DNA of 64,000 bases. It comes from Streptomyces sp. NBC_01551 (GTDB lineage Bacteria > Actinomycetota > Actinomycetes > Streptomycetales > Streptomycetaceae). Location of the stretch: the NCBI RefSeq assembly GCF_026339935.1, contig NZ_JAPEPX010000001.1:5173501-5237500 (forward strand), written 5' to 3'. The notes below the pieces were generated by a model. That model made no database searches, was not told the origin of the DNA, and saw nothing but the letters and a program-made list of their open reading frames with translations. The first letter of the stretch is position 1. Each line of letters begins with the position of its first letter. The position numbers were made by a program, and so were the translations under genes. Positions 51,073 to 60,322 of the stretch are shown in pieces.

Positions 51073-52145
51073 TGGCCGCCCTGCTCGAAGTACGCGATCT
51101 GCGCGTCACCTTCTCCACCCCGCGCGGCTCCGTACGGGCCGTCGACTCGCTCGGGTTCACCGTCGAGGCCGGGCGCACCCTCGGCATCGTCGGGGAATCC
51201 GGCTCCGGCAAGTCCGTCACCTCGCTCGCCGTCATGGGCCTGCACCGGGGCGCCGAGATCGGCGGCTCCATCGCCCTGGACGGCCAGGAGCTCACCGGCC
51301 TGTCCGAGAAGGAGCTGTCCCGGCTGCGCGGCCGGAAGATGGCCATGATCTTCCAGGACCCGCTCAGCAGCCTGCACCCCTATTACACGGTCGGCGAGCA
51401 GATCGCCGAGCACTTCCGGGTCCACTTCAAGGCCGGCCGGGCCGCCGCGCGCAAACGGGCCGTCGACATGCTCGGCGAGGTCGGCATCCCGCAGCCGGAA
51501 CGCCGGGCGGGGGAGTACCCCCACCAGTTCTCCGGCGGCATGCGCCAGCGCGCCATGATCGCGATGGCGCTGGCCTGCGAGCCCGAGCTGCTGATCGCCG
51601 ACGAGCCCACCACGGCCCTCGACGTCACCGTGCAGGCGCAGATCCTGGAGCTGATCGCCCGCCTCCAGCAGGAGCGCGGCCTCGGCGTCGTGATGATCAC
51701 CCATGACCTGGGTGTCGTCGCCCGCGTCGCCCACGAGGTGCTGGTCATGTACGGGGGCCGGGCCGCCGAACAGGCCCCGGTCGACGAGCTGTTCGCCGAC
51801 CCCGCCCACCCGTACACCCGGGGCCTGCTGGACTCGCTGCCCCGGCTCGACGACGCCGACGACGAACCCCTGCGGGCCATCCCCGGCTCCCCGCCGTCCT
51901 TGCTGGCCCCGGCCCCGGGCTGCGCGTTCGCCCCGCGCTGCCACGTCGCCGCCGCGGGCTCCCCCGAGCAGCGCCGCCGCTGTGCCACCGACCGCCCCGA
52001 GCTGCGGCCCCAGGGGACGGCCCGGCGCACCGCCGCATGCCATTTCGCGGGGCCCGGCGTCGCGCCGACCGCCTCGACCGCCTCGAACGCCTCGACCGCC
52101 CCGCGCGCCACGAGCGCTCCGACCGCCCCGGAGGCGTCCCGATGA
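51072..52145 (+). CDS. peptide ABC transporter ATP-binding protein, DppD type
   Basis: ABC ATPase of 357 residues. Walker A is GESGSGKS, the signature is [16 protein letters not shown], Walker B is [12 protein letters not shown], followed by [10 protein letters not shown]. The C-terminal oligopeptide-transporter domain carries the cysteine motif [13 protein letters not shown] plus later cysteines, which in this family can bind an Fe-S cluster. A Thr/Ala/Ser-rich tail ends the protein. The stop overlaps the next ATG (ATGA). Confidence 0.92.
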   Translation: MAALLEVRDLRVTFSTPRGSVRAVDSLGFTVEAGRTLGIVGESGSGKSVTSLAVMGLHRGAEIGGSIALDGQELTGLSEKELSRLRGRKMAMIFQDPLSSLHPYYTVGEQIAEHFRVHFKAGRAAARKRAVDMLGEVGIPQPERRAGEYPHQFSGGMRQRAMIAMALACEPELLIADEPTTALDVTVQAQILELIARLQQERGLGVVMITHDLGVVARVAHEVLVMYGGRAAEQAPVDELFADPAHPYTRGLLDSLPRLDDADDEPLRAIPGSPPSLLAPAPGCAFAPRCHVAAAGSPEQRRRCATDRPELRPQGTARRTAACHFAGPGVAPTASTASNASTAPRATSAPTAPEASR

Positions 52146-53164
52146 CCGTAGAGGCCCGCCCCCCGGACACCACCGCACGGCCCGACCGGGCCGGGACGGA
52201 TCCGGCAACGCCGACCGAGCCGCTGCTGCGGGTGCGGGACCTCACCATGACCTTCCCCGGCAGGCGATCGGCGCCCGTGCGCGCCGTGGACGGGGTCTCC
52301 TTCGACCTGGCGGCCGGCGAAACCCTCGGCCTCGTCGGGGAATCGGGCTGCGGGAAGTCCACCACCGGCCGGATGCTGGTGCGGCTGTTGGAACCCACCT
52401 CCGGCAGCATCCGCTTCGACGGCCGGGACATCAGCCGGCTCTCCCAGCGCGCCCTGCGGCCGCTGCGGCGGAACATCCAGATGGTGTTCCAGGACCCGCA
52501 CTCCTCCCTCAACCCCCGCCAGACGGTCGCCCGGATCATCTCCGACCCGCTGCTCGTGCGCGGTGTGAGCGCGGCCGACGCCCGCCGCCGGGCCGCCGAG
52601 CTGATGGAGCTCGTCGGACTGATCCCCGAACACATCGACCGCTACCCGCACGAGTTCTCCGGCGGCCAGGCACAGCGCATCGGCATCGCCCGCTCGCTCG
52701 CCACCAGCCCCCGGCTGATCGTCGCGGACGAACCGGTCTCCGCGCTCGACGTCTCCGTCCAGGCGCAGATCGTCAACCTGATGGAGCGGCTGCGCGCCGA
52801 ACTGGGCCTGGCCTACGTGTTCATCGCGCACGACCTGTCCGTCGTCAAACGGGTCAGCGACCGCGTCGCCGTCATGTACCTCGGCCGGATCGTCGAGATC
52901 GGCGACAAGAAGTCGCTGTACGAGAACCCCCAGCACCCGTACACCCGGGCGCTGTTGTCCGCCGTACCGCTGCCGGATCCGGCGGCCGAGCGGCGGCGCG
53001 AGCGGATCGTGCTGCTCGGCGACCCGCCGAGCCCGGCCGCCCCGCCTCCGGGCTGCACCTTCCACCCGAGGTGCCCCAAGGCGCAGGACATCTGCCGCAC
53101 GGAGCGCCCGCTGCTCCAGGTCACCGCCTCACGTGAGGTGGCATGTCACTTCCCCGGTGACTGA
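52142..53164 (+). CDS. peptide ABC transporter ATP-binding protein, DppF type
   Basis: Second ATPase (340 residues). Walker [10 protein letters not shown], signature [16 protein letters not shown], Walker [13 protein letters not shown] and IAHDLSVVK are visible, and the C-terminus has [20 protein letters not shown] 52142 overlaps the previous stop. It is the last gene of the importer operon; a perfect 15-bp hairpin follows 25 bp after the stop. Confidence 0.92.
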   Translation: MTVEARPPDTTARPDRAGTDPATPTEPLLRVRDLTMTFPGRRSAPVRAVDGVSFDLAAGETLGLVGESGCGKSTTGRMLVRLLEPTSGSIRFDGRDISRLSQRALRPLRRNIQMVFQDPHSSLNPRQTVARIISDPLLVRGVSAADARRRAAELMELVGLIPEHIDRYPHEFSGGQAQRIGIARSLATSPRLIVADEPVSALDVSVQAQIVNLMERLRAELGLAYVFIAHDLSVVKRVSDRVAVMYLGRIVEIGDKKSLYENPQHPYTRALLSAVPLPDPAAERRRERIVLLGDPPSPAAPPPGCTFHPRCPKAQDICRTERPLLQVTASREVACHFPGD

Positions 53165-53189
53165 CGGGGATCCAGGGGAAGGAAGAGGA

Positions 53190-53224
53190 GGACCCCGGAG
53201 CCGACACGATCGGCTCCGGGGTCC
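53190..53224. terminator. perfect 15-bp bidirectional terminator hairpin
   Basis: GGACCCCGGAGCCGA (53190-53204) and TCGGCTCCGGGGTCC (53210-53224) form a perfect 15-bp stem with a CACGA loop, between the convergent importer operon and peptidase gene. It likely ends transcription from both directions. Confidence 0.8.
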
Positions 53225-53241
53225 TTCGCGTGCGTGACGCC

Positions 53242-55317
53242 TCAGAGGGCGAGTTCGCGGCGGAAGAACTCCAGCTCCAGGGCCATCAGCTTCTCCCGCG
53301 TCCCGCCCGGGGTCATGTGCGTGACACCGGGCAGCGCCAGCAGCTGGTGCGGGCGGCCCGCGTCCGTCAGGGCCTGGGACAGCCGCAGGGTGTGCGAGGG
53401 GTGGACGTTGTCGTCGGCCAGACCCGTGACCAGCAGCAGCGGCCGGGTCAGACGCGGGGCGTCCGGCACGAGCGAGTCCCGCTCGTAGACCTCGGGGTGG
53501 TCCTGGGGCAGGCCCAGGTACCGCTCGGTGTACGCCGTGTCGTACTGCCGGAAGTCGGTCGGCGCGGCCCCGGCGGCCGCCGCGTGGAAGACGTCCGGGC
53601 GGCGCAGCACCGCGAGCGCGGACAGGTAACCGCCGTAGGACCAGCCGCGGATCCCGACCCGGCCGAGGTCCATGTCCGGGTGGCGGGCGGCGAGCGCGTG
53701 CAGCGCCGCGACCTGGTCCTCCAGGGTGACCTCGGAGAAGCCGCGGTACATGGCGTGGGTGAAGGCGGGCGAGACGTACGGGGTGCCGCGGTTGTCGACG
53801 GTGACCACCGCGAAGCCCTGGTCGGCCCACCACTGGCGGGCCTGCCAGCGGCGCGGCTCCGCGCACACGTCCTGGAAGCCGGGGCCCCCGTACCCGTCCA
53901 CGAGCACCGGCAGCCGCTGCCCGGGCACGTGTCCGCGCGGCAGGACCAGCGCGGTCGGGATCCCGTGCTCGGTGACCCTCTCCAGCACCGGGACGACCCG
54001 GTAGGGCAGCGGCTCGCTCAGGTCGGCGGGAGCGGGCCGCTGCCGCCCGTCGGGGGCGCGCAGGGCGCGCCGTATCCCGTCCGCGTCGGCCGAGGTGAGC
54101 AGCAGCAGCTCCCCGGCGCAGGCGCTCACGGAGTGCACCCCGGGCCCGTCCGCGACCGGCGTCAGCGCACCGGTGCCGGGGTCCAGCAGCAGCACCTGCT
54201 GCTCGGCGGGGTCGCCCTGCCCGGCCTCGACCAGCAGCCCGCCCCGGTGGACGCCGGCCACGCGGCGGACCTGGATCCCGTTCCCGGTGCGCGGTTCGCC
54301 GTCCACGGCGAGGGCGCGGGCGGCCCCGCCCGGCGTGTCGGCGCTGGTGAGCATCCGCCCGTCGGGGAGCCGGGCCGGGGTGCCGGGCAGCGGGTCCACC
54401 CACTGGGGGTGCGTGGTGCGGGACAGCTCCCGGGTGCGCCCGGTGTCCGGGTCGGCGCTGAGCAGCAGCACGCTCCGCTGGAGCCGGTCCTGCACCGTCA
54501 GCAGGATCTCCCCGGCCGGTTCCCAGCTCACGTCGGAGACGTACGGGTGGCTCACCGCGTCCCAGTCGAGCCGGATCCGCCGCTCGCCGGGCCCGAGCAC
54601 CCACAGCTGGACCTCGGCGTTCGGACCGCCCGCCTCGGGGTACGCGAAGTCCTCGGCCGGGAGCTCGGGGTGCGCCGGGTCGGCGAAATGGCGCCGCTGG
54701 AGGGCGGATTCGTCGACCCGGGCGGCCAGCAGCGCGGTCCCGTCGGGGGACCACCAGTGCCCCCGGGAGCGGCCCAGCTCCTCGGCCGCGGCGAACTCGG
54801 CGACGCCCCAGCGGGCCCCGTCGTCGGGGCTGACCCGGCCGCCCGGCGCGGTGTACAGCGCGTCCGCGCTGACGTAGGCGACGCGGCCGCCGTCGGCGTC
54901 GGGCCGGGGGTCGAAGACGGGTCCGGCGGCGGGGATCTCCTTGGGCTCCCCGACGGGCCGTCCGCTCCCGTCGCAGGTGACCGCGTACAGCAGCCCGTAG
55001 AGCGCGAAGACGGCGGTGCGGCCGTCGCCGGAGAGCGCGTACGAGCCGATGCCCGCGGCGACGAGCCGGATCCGCTCGCGCAGCCGCCGCTCGGCGACGG
55101 GCAGGGTGCCGGGCTCGGGGCACAGTTCGCGGGGGTCGGCAAGGCGGGTCTCGGTGCCGGTCGCGGTGTCGAGGACCCAGAGGCCGTCGAAAGCGTCGGT
55201 GGGACCGGTGGAGCGGAGGAACCAGAGCAGCCGGCCGTCGTCCCCGAAGGAGAACGCGCGAGGCGCGCCGTACGTGAAGCGGGCGGTGCTCGCGGAGAGC
55301 CTGAGGAAATCATCCAT
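53242..55317 (-). CDS. S9-family prolyl oligopeptidase/dipeptidyl-peptidase-like protein
   Basis: Serine peptidase of 691 residues. An N-terminal beta-propeller-like part (DPPIV_N type) precedes an alpha/beta-hydrolase domain with catalytic S560 in RGWSYGGYL, D635 in GLADDNVH and H667 in PGVTHMTPG. There is no signal peptide, so it acts inside the cell and would release X-Pro dipeptides or cleave after proline in imported collagen peptides. ATG 55317 (MDDFLRLS) was chosen; there is no ribosome-binding site and the regulon element starts 8 bp upstream, so translation may be leaderless. Confidence 0.9.
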   Translation of the reverse strand: MDDFLRLSASTARFTYGAPRAFSFGDDGRLLWFLRSTGPTDAFDGLWVLDTATGTETRLADPRELCPEPGTLPVAERRLRERIRLVAAGIGSYALSGDGRTAVFALYGLLYAVTCDGSGRPVGEPKEIPAAGPVFDPRPDADGGRVAYVSADALYTAPGGRVSPDDGARWGVAEFAAAEELGRSRGHWWSPDGTALLAARVDESALQRRHFADPAHPELPAEDFAYPEAGGPNAEVQLWVLGPGERRIRLDWDAVSHPYVSDVSWEPAGEILLTVQDRLQRSVLLLSADPDTGRTRELSRTTHPQWVDPLPGTPARLPDGRMLTSADTPGGAARALAVDGEPRTGNGIQVRRVAGVHRGGLLVEAGQGDPAEQQVLLLDPGTGALTPVADGPGVHSVSACAGELLLLTSADADGIRRALRAPDGRQRPAPADLSEPLPYRVVPVLERVTEHGIPTALVLPRGHVPGQRLPVLVDGYGGPGFQDVCAEPRRWQARQWWADQGFAVVTVDNRGTPYVSPAFTHAMYRGFSEVTLEDQVAALHALAARHPDMDLGRVGIRGWSYGGYLSALAVLRRPDVFHAAAAGAAPTDFRQYDTAYTERYLGLPQDHPEVYERDSLVPDAPRLTRPLLLVTGLADDNVHPSHTLRLSQALTDAGRPHQLLALPGVTHMTPGGTREKLMALELEFFRRELAL

Positions 55318-55324
55318 GACAGAA

Positions 55325-55345
55325 GTGTGACATGTGAAATAGCAC
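55325..55345 (-). promoter_or_regulatory. regulon element before the prolyl peptidase gene
   Basis: ATGTGAAATAGCAC (55332-55345) differs from the collagenase element in one base; an overlapping GTGTGACATGTGAA (55325-55338) is a second, weaker copy. The pair overlaps the expected start region of the peptidase gene, and lies 57 bp from the divergent MFS gene, which may also respond. Confidence 0.65.
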
Positions 55346-55401
55346 ACTGTACATATCGTACGGGCATGCCCGGCACTAGGCCGTTCGAGTGGTGACCCCC
55401 G

Positions 55402-56973
55402 GTGCACGGGCTTAGCGTCGAAAAGGTGGACCCGAACGCGACGCCGACCAGGAACGGGACCTCCGGCAAGGTCCGAGGAAGCGGCAAAGGGGTGGCCCTC
55501 TTCGTCCTCGCTTCCTGCCAGCTGATGGTCGTTCTCGACATCACCATCGTGAACATCGCGCTGCCGCACATCCAGACCGCCCTCGGCTTCTCCACCGAGA
55601 GCCTGTCCTGGGTCGTCAGCGCCTACACCCTGACCTTCGGCGGACTGCTGCTCCTCGGCGGCCGCTCCGGCGACATCCTCGGCCGCCGGCGCGTCTTCAT
55701 GTTCGGCGTCCTGCTCTTCGGCCTGGCCTCGCTGCTGGGCGGACTCGCCCAGAACGAGGGCCAGTTGCTGGCGGCCCGCGCCCTCCAGGGCGTCGGCGGA
55801 GCCATCGCCTCCCCGACCGCCCTCGCCCTGATCACCACCACCTTCCCCGAAGGCCCCGAGCGCAACCGGGCCTTCGGCGTGTTCGCCGGCGTCTCGGCGG
55901 GCGGCGGCGCGATCGGGCTGCTCTTGGGCGGCGTCCTCGTCGAATGGCTCGACTGGCGCTGGGTGCTCTTCGTCAATGTCCCGATCGCCCTGCTGATCGC
56001 CCTGGCGACCCCGCGCGTCATCCGCGAGTCCGAACGCCACCCCGGACACTTCGACCTCGCCGGCGCGCTGCTGTCCACCGTCGGCATGGTCGCCCTCGTC
56101 TACGGATTCATCCGCGCCTCCCAGGAAGGCTGGAGCGATCCACTGACCCTGGTCTCCTTCGCCGTGGCCGTGGTCCTGCTGACCCTGTTCATCCTGAACG
56201 AGCGCCGCTCGCCGCAGCCGATCACCCCGCTGCACATGTTCGCCGACCGCAACCGGGCCGGGACCTACGCCATCATGCTGTTCTTCGCCTGCGCGATCTT
56301 CGGCATGTTCTTCTTCCTGACCCTGTTCGTGCAGAACGTGCTCGGCTTCAGCCCCCTCGAAGCCGGCCTCGCCTTCCTGCCGGTCAGCGCGATGATCGCG
56401 GTGATGGCCGGGATGACCTCCCAGCTCCTGCCGAGGTTCGGGCCGAAACCGTTCATGGTCACCGGCTCGCTGTGCGCGGCCGCCGGGCTCGGCTGGCTCA
56501 CCCAGACCGACATCCACTCGACGTACCTGGGCAGCATCCTGGGGCCGATGCTCCTGTTCAGCGCGGGCATGGGCATGCAGTTCGTGTCCCTGACCCTGAT
56601 GGCCCTCTCGAACGTCCCCGACCGGGAGTCCGGCGCGGCCTCCGGCCTGCTGAACTCGATGCAGCAGGTCGGCGGGTCCCTCGGCCTGTCCATCCTGGTC
56701 ACCGTGTTCGGCACGGCCAGCCGCAACGAGGCCAAGGAGCAGCAGGGCCCCTTCCTGAGTTCCGCCACCCCGGACGAGAAGCTGCTCTTCGCGAAGACCC
56801 ACCAGTTCCCGAAGCCGTGGAGCGATCAGATCCTCACCTCGGGCGTCAGCGCCTCCTTCGTCGCGGCGGCCGCGTTCACCCTGATCACGGCGCTGATCGC
56901 GCTGTTCGTCATCCAGGTCCGGCCCTCCGACCTCGCCCGCCTCCAGGGAAACCACACGCCGACGGCAGTCTGA
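55402..56973 (+). CDS. MFS transporter, DHA2 (14-TMS) family
   Basis: Membrane transporter of 523 residues with the 14-helix DHA2 pattern of drug:H+ antiporters. Motif A-like GGRSGDILGRRRVF and the motif C-like GGGAIGLLLGG segment are present, preceded by LDITIVNIALPHIQ (motif D1). Such proteins export antibiotics or toxic small molecules; substrate unknown. Start GTG 55402 or GTG 55426. It is divergent from the prolyl peptidase. Its 3' end overlaps the convergent hypothetical gene by 65 bp. Confidence 0.88.
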   Translation: MHGLSVEKVDPNATPTRNGTSGKVRGSGKGVALFVLASCQLMVVLDITIVNIALPHIQTALGFSTESLSWVVSAYTLTFGGLLLLGGRSGDILGRRRVFMFGVLLFGLASLLGGLAQNEGQLLAARALQGVGGAIASPTALALITTTFPEGPERNRAFGVFAGVSAGGGAIGLLLGGVLVEWLDWRWVLFVNVPIALLIALATPRVIRESERHPGHFDLAGALLSTVGMVALVYGFIRASQEGWSDPLTLVSFAVAVVLLTLFILNERRSPQPITPLHMFADRNRAGTYAIMLFFACAIFGMFFFLTLFVQNVLGFSPLEAGLAFLPVSAMIAVMAGMTSQLLPRFGPKPFMVTGSLCAAAGLGWLTQTDIHSTYLGSILGPMLLFSAGMGMQFVSLTLMALSNVPDRESGAASGLLNSMQQVGGSLGLSILVTVFGTASRNEAKEQQGPFLSSATPDEKLLFAKTHQFPKPWSDQILTSGVSASFVAAAAFTLITALIALFVIQVRPSDLARLQGNHTPTAV

Positions 56974-57544
56974 TCCCGGCCGCCGTCCTGGCCGGCCCCC
57001 TGGCCAGCGCCGCGCGCAGCCGAGCCGCGTCCTTGCGGGTGTTCATGCGCAGGGCCAGCCAGGAGCCGTCCGCGAAGGACAGGTCGACCCGCGCCCGGCG
57101 GCGGCGCGGGCGGGGGACGCGGCGCAGCATGCACGCGGCGGTGTACGAGGCGCGGTCCGGGGTCCCGCGCGCCCAGGCCGGGCGGACGGTGAGCTCGCCC
57201 TGCCGTGCGGCGAACGTCCCGTGCGGGCCCTCGGCCTCGGTCTGCCAGCGCGTCCAGTGGAACCCGTACAGGGCCAGCGCGAGCCGGCCCGCCTCGCTGT
57301 CCCAGCCGCCGGCGAGGGCCGGGCCGTGCGCGAGCCGCCCGAGCAGCCGGGCGGCCCGCTCGAACGGCTCGAACAGGGCGGCCGCCGCCTCCGCGAGATC
57401 GTCGGGCAGGGCGAGCAGGAACCGGACGAGGAAGAAGCCCCGGATCCGCGACCGCAGCCGCCTCCGGGGCGGGGAGCCGGGCAGCCGGGCGCGCGGTGGC
57501 CGACGTACGTACGGGGACAGCCTCCCCGGGAGTTCCTCGTCCAT
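56909..57544 (-). CDS. conserved hypothetical protein
   Basis: Protein of about 211 residues, Arg/Ala-rich, with a recognisable pattern of hydrophobic and aromatic residues (LALALYGFHWTRW) and an Arg-rich start. I do not recognise a domain or catalytic motif. It probably starts at ATG 57544 (GTG 57547 is the next in frame) and overlaps the end of the MFS gene tail-to-tail. The P450 gene lies 24 bp upstream on the same strand and may share its transcript. Confidence 0.5.
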   Translation of the reverse strand: MDEELPGRLSPYVRRPPRARLPGSPPRRRLRSRIRGFFLVRFLLALPDDLAEAAAALFEPFERAARLLGRLAHGPALAGGWDSEAGRLALALYGFHWTRWQTEAEGPHGTFAARQGELTVRPAWARGTPDRASYTAACMLRRVPRPRRRRARVDLSFADGSWLALRMNTRKDAARLRAALARGPARTAAGIRLPSACGFPGGGRGRRAGPG

Positions 57545-57568
57545 CACCCCATTTTGTCCGGAAATGCC

Positions 57569-58978
57569 CTACCCGGCCAAGCTCCGGAGCCGGCAGCGTG
57601 CCGGGCCGTTCGCCCGCAGGGTGATGCCGGTGCTGACCGGCACGTCGGCGTCGACGGCCTCGAACTCGTACGCCCGCAGTATCATCGCCAGCGCGATCAC
57701 CGACTCCAGCATCGAGAAGTGCTGCCCGATGCAGGCGCGCGGGCCGCCGCCGAAGGGGAACCAGGCGTAGCGCGGGCGGGCGGCCTCGGCCTCCGGGGTG
57801 AAGCGGTCGGGGTCGAAGCGGTCGGGATCCGGCCAGTGGAGCGGGTGGCGGTGCGTCACCCACGGGGCGATGATCACGTCAGCGCCCGCCGGGACGCCGT
57901 GCCCGTCGATCCGGGTCTCGGCCACGGCCTGCCGCCCGATGACGGGCGCCGCCGGATAGAGCCGCATCGCTTCCTTGAGCACCCGCGTGAGGTACGGGAG
58001 CCGGTCGAGGTCGGCGGCCTCGGGCGTACGGTCGCCCAGCACGCGGGAGACCTCCTCGCGGGCCCGCCCCTGCTGCTCGGGGTGGCGGGCGAGCAGGTGC
58101 AGGGCGAAGGCCAGGGAGGTGGCGGTCGTCTCGTGGCCCGCGAGCAGGAAGATCAGCACCTGCTCGCGCAGCTCGACGGCGTCGAACTCGGCGTCGTCCG
58201 CGCTCTTGGCCCCGGCGAGCAGGCTCAGCAGGTCGTCGCCCGCCGCGGCCCGCGCGCCCCGGGCGTCCTCGCTGCTGCTGCTGCCGCCGCTGCCGAGCCG
58301 CTCCGCCACGATCCTGTCGCACACCGCGTACAGCTCGTCCAGGGCGGCGGCCGCCCGCTTGTTCGCCGGGGTCGGCCAGGTGCGCGGCAGGTTGGCGGGG
58401 GAGTAGCCGCGGCGCAGCACGTACTCGGTGATGACCGGAAAGCACCGGTCGACGACGTCGACGGCGGTGTCCCCGTCGGTGCCGAAGAGGATCCGGGTCA
58501 CCGCGCGGAGCGCGAGGTGCGTCATCTCGTCGCAGACGTCGACGACTTCGGCCTCCCGCCAGGCGCACAGCGTCAGCTCCGTCTCGGCTGCGACCGCGCC
58601 GGCGTACCCGTCCACCCGGCGTTTGGTGAACAGCGGCTGGACCAGCCGGCGCTGGCGCAGGTAGTCCTCGTCCTGGCTGGTCAGCAGGCCGTTGCCGAAG
58701 GACTCGCGGACCTCCTGGTAGAAGGAGTTGTCCTTGCGGAAGTTGGCCGCCTGCGAACCGAGGACCTGCTGGGCGCCCTCCGGGGAGAACACGCAGTACA
58801 GCTCGGCGCGCAGCCCGGGCGGGCCGGCGGTGATCCGTACGACGTCGCCGTGCCGCTGCTGGGCCCGCAGATAGGTGCCGAGCGAGTCCGACTTGAGGTC
58901 GAGAAGCGACCCGAGCAGCGGGACTCCCGCGAGCTCGGGGACCTCCCTGCCGGCCCCTGCGTGTGATCCGACTGTCAT
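57569..58978 (-). CDS. cytochrome P450
   Basis: P450 of 469 residues, longer than most streptomycete CYPs and closer to the fatty-acid-hydroxylase-like group. Motifs: I-helix AGHETTA, K-helix ExxR in LKEAMRLYP, and heme loop FPFGGGPRACIG with axial C416. No N-terminal membrane anchor is visible. No ferredoxin or reductase gene is adjacent; electrons presumably come from elsewhere. Substrate unknown. An Ala/Ser/Gly-rich insertion (GSGGSSSSEDARGARAAAG) lies mid-protein. Confidence 0.9.
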   Translation of the reverse strand: MTVGSHAGAGREVPELAGVPLLGSLLDLKSDSLGTYLRAQQRHGDVVRITAGPPGLRAELYCVFSPEGAQQVLGSQAANFRKDNSFYQEVRESFGNGLLTSQDEDYLRQRRLVQPLFTKRRVDGYAGAVAAETELTLCAWREAEVVDVCDEMTHLALRAVTRILFGTDGDTAVDVVDRCFPVITEYVLRRGYSPANLPRTWPTPANKRAAAALDELYAVCDRIVAERLGSGGSSSSEDARGARAAAGDDLLSLLAGAKSADDAEFDAVELREQVLIFLLAGHETTATSLAFALHLLARHPEQQGRAREEVSRVLGDRTPEAADLDRLPYLTRVLKEAMRLYPAAPVIGRQAVAETRIDGHGVPAGADVIIAPWVTHRHPLHWPDPDRFDPDRFTPEAEAARPRYAWFPFGGGPRACIGQHFSMLESVIALAMILRAYEFEAVDADVPVSTGITLRANGPARCRLRSLAG

Positions 58979-59076
58979 GGCTCCCCCTCGACCGTGCCGA
59001 CGCGCCGATTGTGCCGGGTGGTCCCCACGGGCGGCGAGACCCGTCCCCCATTGGGCCTAAAGCCGCCGGTCCGGCG

Positions 59077-59745
59077 CTACTTGTCGCAGGCGATGCCGTC
59101 CTTGTCGCGGTCCAGGGCGTCGCGGTAGCCGGGCTGGCCGCGCCGGATGGGTGCCTTGCCGGCGGCCTTCGCGGCGTCGCAGTTCTTGAAGTAGACGGGC
59201 TCGTCGTTGGCCGGGGGCGGCGTCTGGGGCTTCTTGGGCTTCGGCGGGACCGGGGTCGGCACCTTCACCGGGTTCGAGCCAGGCTTGGCCGTCGGAGTCG
59301 GAGTCGGGGCCGGGGTCTTGGAGGCGCGCAGGGCGGTGCCGGCCCGCTCCGGGCACTGCGTACCGGGCGCGACGAGCGAGAGCTCGACGGAGGTGGCCGG
59401 CGTGACGGGGCTGTCAGCCGCCGGCGTCTGGAAGCACACCGTCCACGCCATGGGGTCGGCGGGGAGCGTGACGTCGCCGTACGCGCTCTCCAGGTCGACC
59501 GGCGCCTTGGTCACCTTCTGGACCATGACGGTGGCGTCGAGGAGTCGCTCGCCTACCACCTTCGGCATCATGCTCTGCCCGGCGGACGCCGACGGGGAGG
59601 CGCTGGGCGAGGGCGCCGCCGAGGCCGCGCCGGCGGCGGCCTTGTCCGAGCCGGTCTTCTTGGCGCCGGTGTCCTCACACCCCGCGCCCAGCAGGACGAC
59701 GACGCCTATGACGCCGGCCACGGCGAATCCCCGACGGTGGAACAT
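59077..59745 (-). CDS. excalibur-domain lipoprotein with PASTA-like region
   Basis: Surface lipoprotein of 222 residues. Lipobox LLGAGC puts the anchor at C23. A Ser/Ala-rich spacer is followed by a PASTA-like stretch (MPKVVGERLLDATVMVQKV), a Pro/Thr/Lys-rich linker and a C-terminal excalibur domain with the calcium-binding DRDKDGIACDK. The lone cysteines CFQ, QC and NC are conserved in this kind of protein. A role at the envelope, perhaps calcium-dependent, is likely; details unknown. Confidence 0.8.
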   Translation of the reverse strand: MFHRRGFAVAGVIGVVVLLGAGCEDTGAKKTGSDKAAAGAASAAPSPSASPSASAGQSMMPKVVGERLLDATVMVQKVTKAPVDLESAYGDVTLPADPMAWTVCFQTPAADSPVTPATSVELSLVAPGTQCPERAGTALRASKTPAPTPTPTAKPGSNPVKVPTPVPPKPKKPQTPPPANDEPVYFKNCDAAKAAGKAPIRRGQPGYRDALDRDKDGIACDK

Positions 59746-59824
59746 GGACGTACCCCCAAGAGCAGCAGTGCGCGGAACCGCCGCAGCATATGCCCAGCGC
59801 CGCCCGCGCGCCCCGGAAATCGGG

Positions 59825-60313
59825 TTATCGCTCCAGGTAGGCGACCGTGCCCGCGCGCCGGGCGGCGTCGACCTCCCGGAGCCGGTCGAAGTTGACGGGC
59901 GTCATGATCGCCTGCCACTGCGCCACCGTGTGGACCTGGACCTCGGTGTGCTCCGCCGGGTCGAGGACGAAGGAGGCGATCTGCTCGTCGGTGAGCGTGC
60001 CGCCGTCGAAGATGAACCCGATGTGGTTGGCGGGCCAGGCGGCGCCCTGGTGCCGGATGAAGTGCGTGCCGAGCAGCCTCGGTTCGCCCCGGAAGACCAT
60101 GCCGGTCTCCTCCCGGCACTCGCGGACCGCGCACTGCCAGGGGCTCTCGCCGGGGTCCATGTTCCCGCCCGGCCACTGCCAGGGCTCGGCCGCGCGGGTG
60201 GCCCGCAGCTGGACGGGGCGCCCGGCGGTGTCGGTGAAGTAGAGGCAGGCGTAACTGGTCGCCTGGGCAATCGTCTTGATGTACTCCGCGGGCGGGAGCC
60301 AGGTGCCGGTCAT
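59825..60313 (-). CDS. NUDIX hydrolase
   Basis: Protein of 162 residues with a full Nudix box (residues 50-72): G50-x5-E56-x7-R64-E65-x2-E68-E69-x-G71. The family hydrolyses nucleoside diphosphates linked to other moieties. The substrate cannot be predicted. It lies 9 bp after the hydrolase gene on the same strand and may be co-transcribed. Confidence 0.88.
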   Translation of the reverse strand: MTGTWLPPAEYIKTIAQATSYACLYFTDTAGRPVQLRATRAAEPWQWPGGNMDPGESPWQCAVRECREETGMVFRGEPRLLGTHFIRHQGAAWPANHIGFIFDGGTLTDEQIASFVLDPAEHTEVQVHTVAQWQAIMTPVNFDRLREVDAARRAGTVAYLER

Positions 60314-60322
60314 ACGGCGACG

